A stretch of DNA of 64,000 nt, from assembly GCF_964340395.1 (NCBI RefSeq), contig NC_135568.1:17324276-17388275 (forward strand), read 5' to 3'. This document shows, piece after piece, positions 61,031 through 64,000 of this stretch (positions are counted from its first letter, which is position 1; every line of letters begins with the position of its first letter). Below the pieces are notes generated by a model. The model did no database searches. It was not told where the DNA came from and saw only the letters and a list, made by a program, of their open reading frames with translations. This DNA is from Glandiceps talaboti. Its lineage: Eukaryota; Hemichordata; Enteropneusta; Spengelidae. The position numbers and the translations under genes were made by a program.

Positions 61031-64000
61031 TCACCCATCAAGACTTCACATATGATATCAAAATTAAATCAACTCTATGGGGAAAAAAAGGTGGATGATT
61101 TCCTTAAAAATTCCTTTTAATTATTTCAAGAGTTTGAAGAGAAGTTTATACAATTTGGGCATAACTGTTGGTGCACATTCAAAAGGTACTCATGCTATTG
61201 TAAGCTTAACCATGACTTGCACTTCATTGAATCTAGTACTAAGATATAACTTATAAACAATTCTTTGACATCTCTTACACTTATCAAATATGTCAATGAA
61301 ATCCCTTCTGCATAATTAATTGATCTATATTTATAGTAGAATATCTAATTAAGGTTTAATTTTGGTGTTTAGTAATGAAGGTTTACAAGCTTAGCTTGTG
61401 CCACTTTTATTTTAAATGCCATTATTGTCATATCTGTATATAGCCAAGTAACAACTACAGATCATTGACAACAATCACCATCTGCGCATAATGTACATTA
61501 TACATTATATTTGTATGTTTAATCAAAATTACTATTGAAATTAATCTAACACAAAGAAACCCATATGTTATCATGACAACAATTAATCTCCATTATTGTT
61601 ACTATGGAATTATGGGTATTGTTAGGAACACTAGTGACCCTTTCTTTTGATATTGACAAAAGGATGTCATGATGCATAAAATTTAAAATCATAAATTCTG
61701 CTGCAAGCATTTAATGGTGGTCACAGCTGTCCTGTTGATATAACTGACAGACTCTTGCCAACTCTGACACACATGTTGTTATACTGTGACAAAATTGTTG
61801 TTGTTTTTTCTCCAATGAATAATTTCACACTCAAAATAAATTTATTCAATAACAGTCATCCCAGTGAATAATTTTTAAATCTACATAAAATCAACAAATT
61901 GAAATTAATTCTAAACTAATGGTTTCATGACTAACTCTGAGGTATACTATTCAATATTGTACCATATTCACACATAAAAACATGGATCAATTGCATCTTT
62001 ATAACTGTTCCATTTCAGGATATTAATTTCTATTAATTATCTGTGATATAGTCATCTCAAACTATAAGTAAATTAAATCATAACTATTACAATAATAATT
62101 ATACTGTGCATTTTAATATTTTTTCTGTGATCATCCACAATTCTTTAACACTTGATGTTATTCATACACCATATTTGAAGCACTCTTATTTACTAATGTT
62201 AACTAGAACTTATTGACTCCATCTGAATTTGATTTTAATGTAACTGATTTGAATTTTCATGTTGAAGTATTTGCTTAACTCAAGGAACTTTCCTAACATT
62301 ATCAATTTTCCTTAACTAATCAAATTTCATAACTTCAGTAAATTCCCTCGCCAAAATAACTTCACTAAGTTGAGCAACTTTTTCAATTAAAGTACAAATG
62401 TATTGCTTAAACAATTTGCTTAATTTAAGAAATTAGCGAAACTTATATATATTAAGTATTTTACCTATAACTTAAGCAATTTCCTAATTTGTAACATTTG
62501 GTTAAAACAAACTGCCTTTCTTAAATAACTTACAAAACAATTTCCAAACTTTTAAAAAAAATGTCCTTGCTTATTACTTTACTCACTTAATATATCATCA
62601 ATTTAATACACCACATTAAATTACATCATTTCCTTGAAAAGATAAAAGCTTCCTCAGAATTCCAAACATTGCATCAAATTGCAACCTTTTGGTGGGATGA
62701 GACTAGCACAAATTCTGGAAAACTTGGATAATTTTTCATTCCTACAGCCCATATGAAACACTGTAAAACCTCTAACGTTTGGTCAAAGGACTCCAGATTT
62801 TTAGCAAGACACCAATTATAGAATCTTGATGAACTTTACAATTTTAACACACATTGAGGAATGAATAGACAAAGTGTACAACAACTACTGCATTGTGTGT
62901 GGCTCACCTTTACTTTCATATTCTGCATCCAATGAGTCTTTAATCATGCAAAGTCATTAATATTCAAACTAATCACATCAACATCATTAATATTCAAAGC
63001 AAAACACTTCTGTTTGATATGAATTTATGCTACATTAACAAAACATGTGTTCTCATACAATCTACTGTCTAAATCATGAATCTATATTGATTACTATCCA
63101 TAGAAATTACATTCACTGACTTTTACAATTGCAATGTTCTTTGGTGAGAAAAGACATTATATTTTTATATTTTTGCATTATTAATTATTAGTATCCCATA
63201 AATTGAGTTTTGTAAGTTTTTATACAGTTTGTGGTACAGTTTCATAATTATTGTTACTACAGACAAATAGACATATATTCAGCAACTATTTTAAAAGGCT
63301 GAAGGCTGAGGGAAATAGTTGCTACGTAACAGCACAAGGTATAATGTAACGTTTACTAGTGCCAGATTAAGGCCAGACAATAAATATTTAATAAGACATC
63401 ATATTCTCACAATCTCAGGCACTTATTCTCTAACTGAAAAGACTCCTATGCTACATGACTATAGGCCTAGGGAAAAATAATACAACTAGGGCTTGTTCAT
63501 ATTGAGGTTACTATTGGTCACTAGTCCATACCATGTGATACAATCTAAGCCATTCACAGAAGATTATACAAAAACAAAGTCCTAGAATAACTGAATATTC
63601 AAAGCCAATAGTCCTGAATCACTTTCAAATTATATACAGTACCTTGGCTAAGTCTGAACTGAAAGTCAGCACAATAAAGAAATTGGCTTCATCTTTTATT
63701 AAACTTTATAAATTTCAGAATTCTTTAAATCTCAGAAGTTGTAAATAGTATTTAGGATGAGTGTGACATTGTCTTGGATGTTTTAACTACAATATATTGA
63801 ATACAACACCACTTTAAAAGCAGTTACTGGAGCTTTAATTATTATCAATTTTATCTCTTTAATCCTAAAATATCACATGATGCTTTCTGATCACTCTTTG
63901 AATGGCCATTACTTCAATATGGTGATAAATATTTTAACCGAAATATGATTAATTTACATAAACACATTCAATGTGTGATCTCACCACCAAGCGAAAAATA
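61031..64000. other. Noncoding, no recognised gene
   Basis: Very A+T-rich. Between 62270 and 62560 short motifs such as cttaa..aa.tt recur without a clear unit. A short dispersed repeat (63517-63557) matches 37651-37692 in inverse. Confidence 0.5.

Overview
The window is A+T-rich eukaryotic DNA: spliced genes with long introns, many microsatellites and several families of small inverted-repeat elements. The protein similarities and repeats fit an invertebrate animal, probably a marine bilaterian. The species cannot be fixed from the sequence alone.

Region 1 (about 3.4-22.5 kb, minus strand) holds most of one ELK-type (KCNH3/4/8 family) voltage-gated potassium channel gene. Sixteen consecutive coding exons were assembled by reading GT-AG junctions and keeping codon phase. 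They give 1,023 residues up to a stop codon: PAS domain, S1-S6 with the SVGFGN filter, C-linker, cyclic-nucleotide-binding-homology domain with the YNL intrinsic ligand, acidic segment, the DLSPR motif, and a C-terminal coiled coil. Only the N-terminal start exon (about 26 residues in relatives) was not found. The introns carry foldback and MITE-like repeats and microsatellites.

Region 2 (22.6-45.9 kb) has no convincing exon. It holds copies of a GGCC-ended MITE family flanked by TAA (PIF/Harbinger-like), an inverted repeat pair 4 kb apart, and long microsatellites. It may be the first intron or upstream region of the channel gene.

Region 3 (45.9-51.1 kb, plus strand) is the most interesting part: a 5.2 kb DNA transposon bounded by identical 38 bp inverted repeats. 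It carries one three-exon gene of 663 codons with a conserved HADNCGGQNKN core and a candidate D-D-D catalytic set. The gene belongs to a widespread but usually unnamed invertebrate protein family, and the terminal repeats suggest that the family is a transposase. The only visible lesion is one in-frame TAG at codon 303.

Region 4 (51.1-64 kb) is repeat-rich noncoding DNA with diverged tandem repeats, a second foldback family, a small hairpin and one weak candidate terminal exon.
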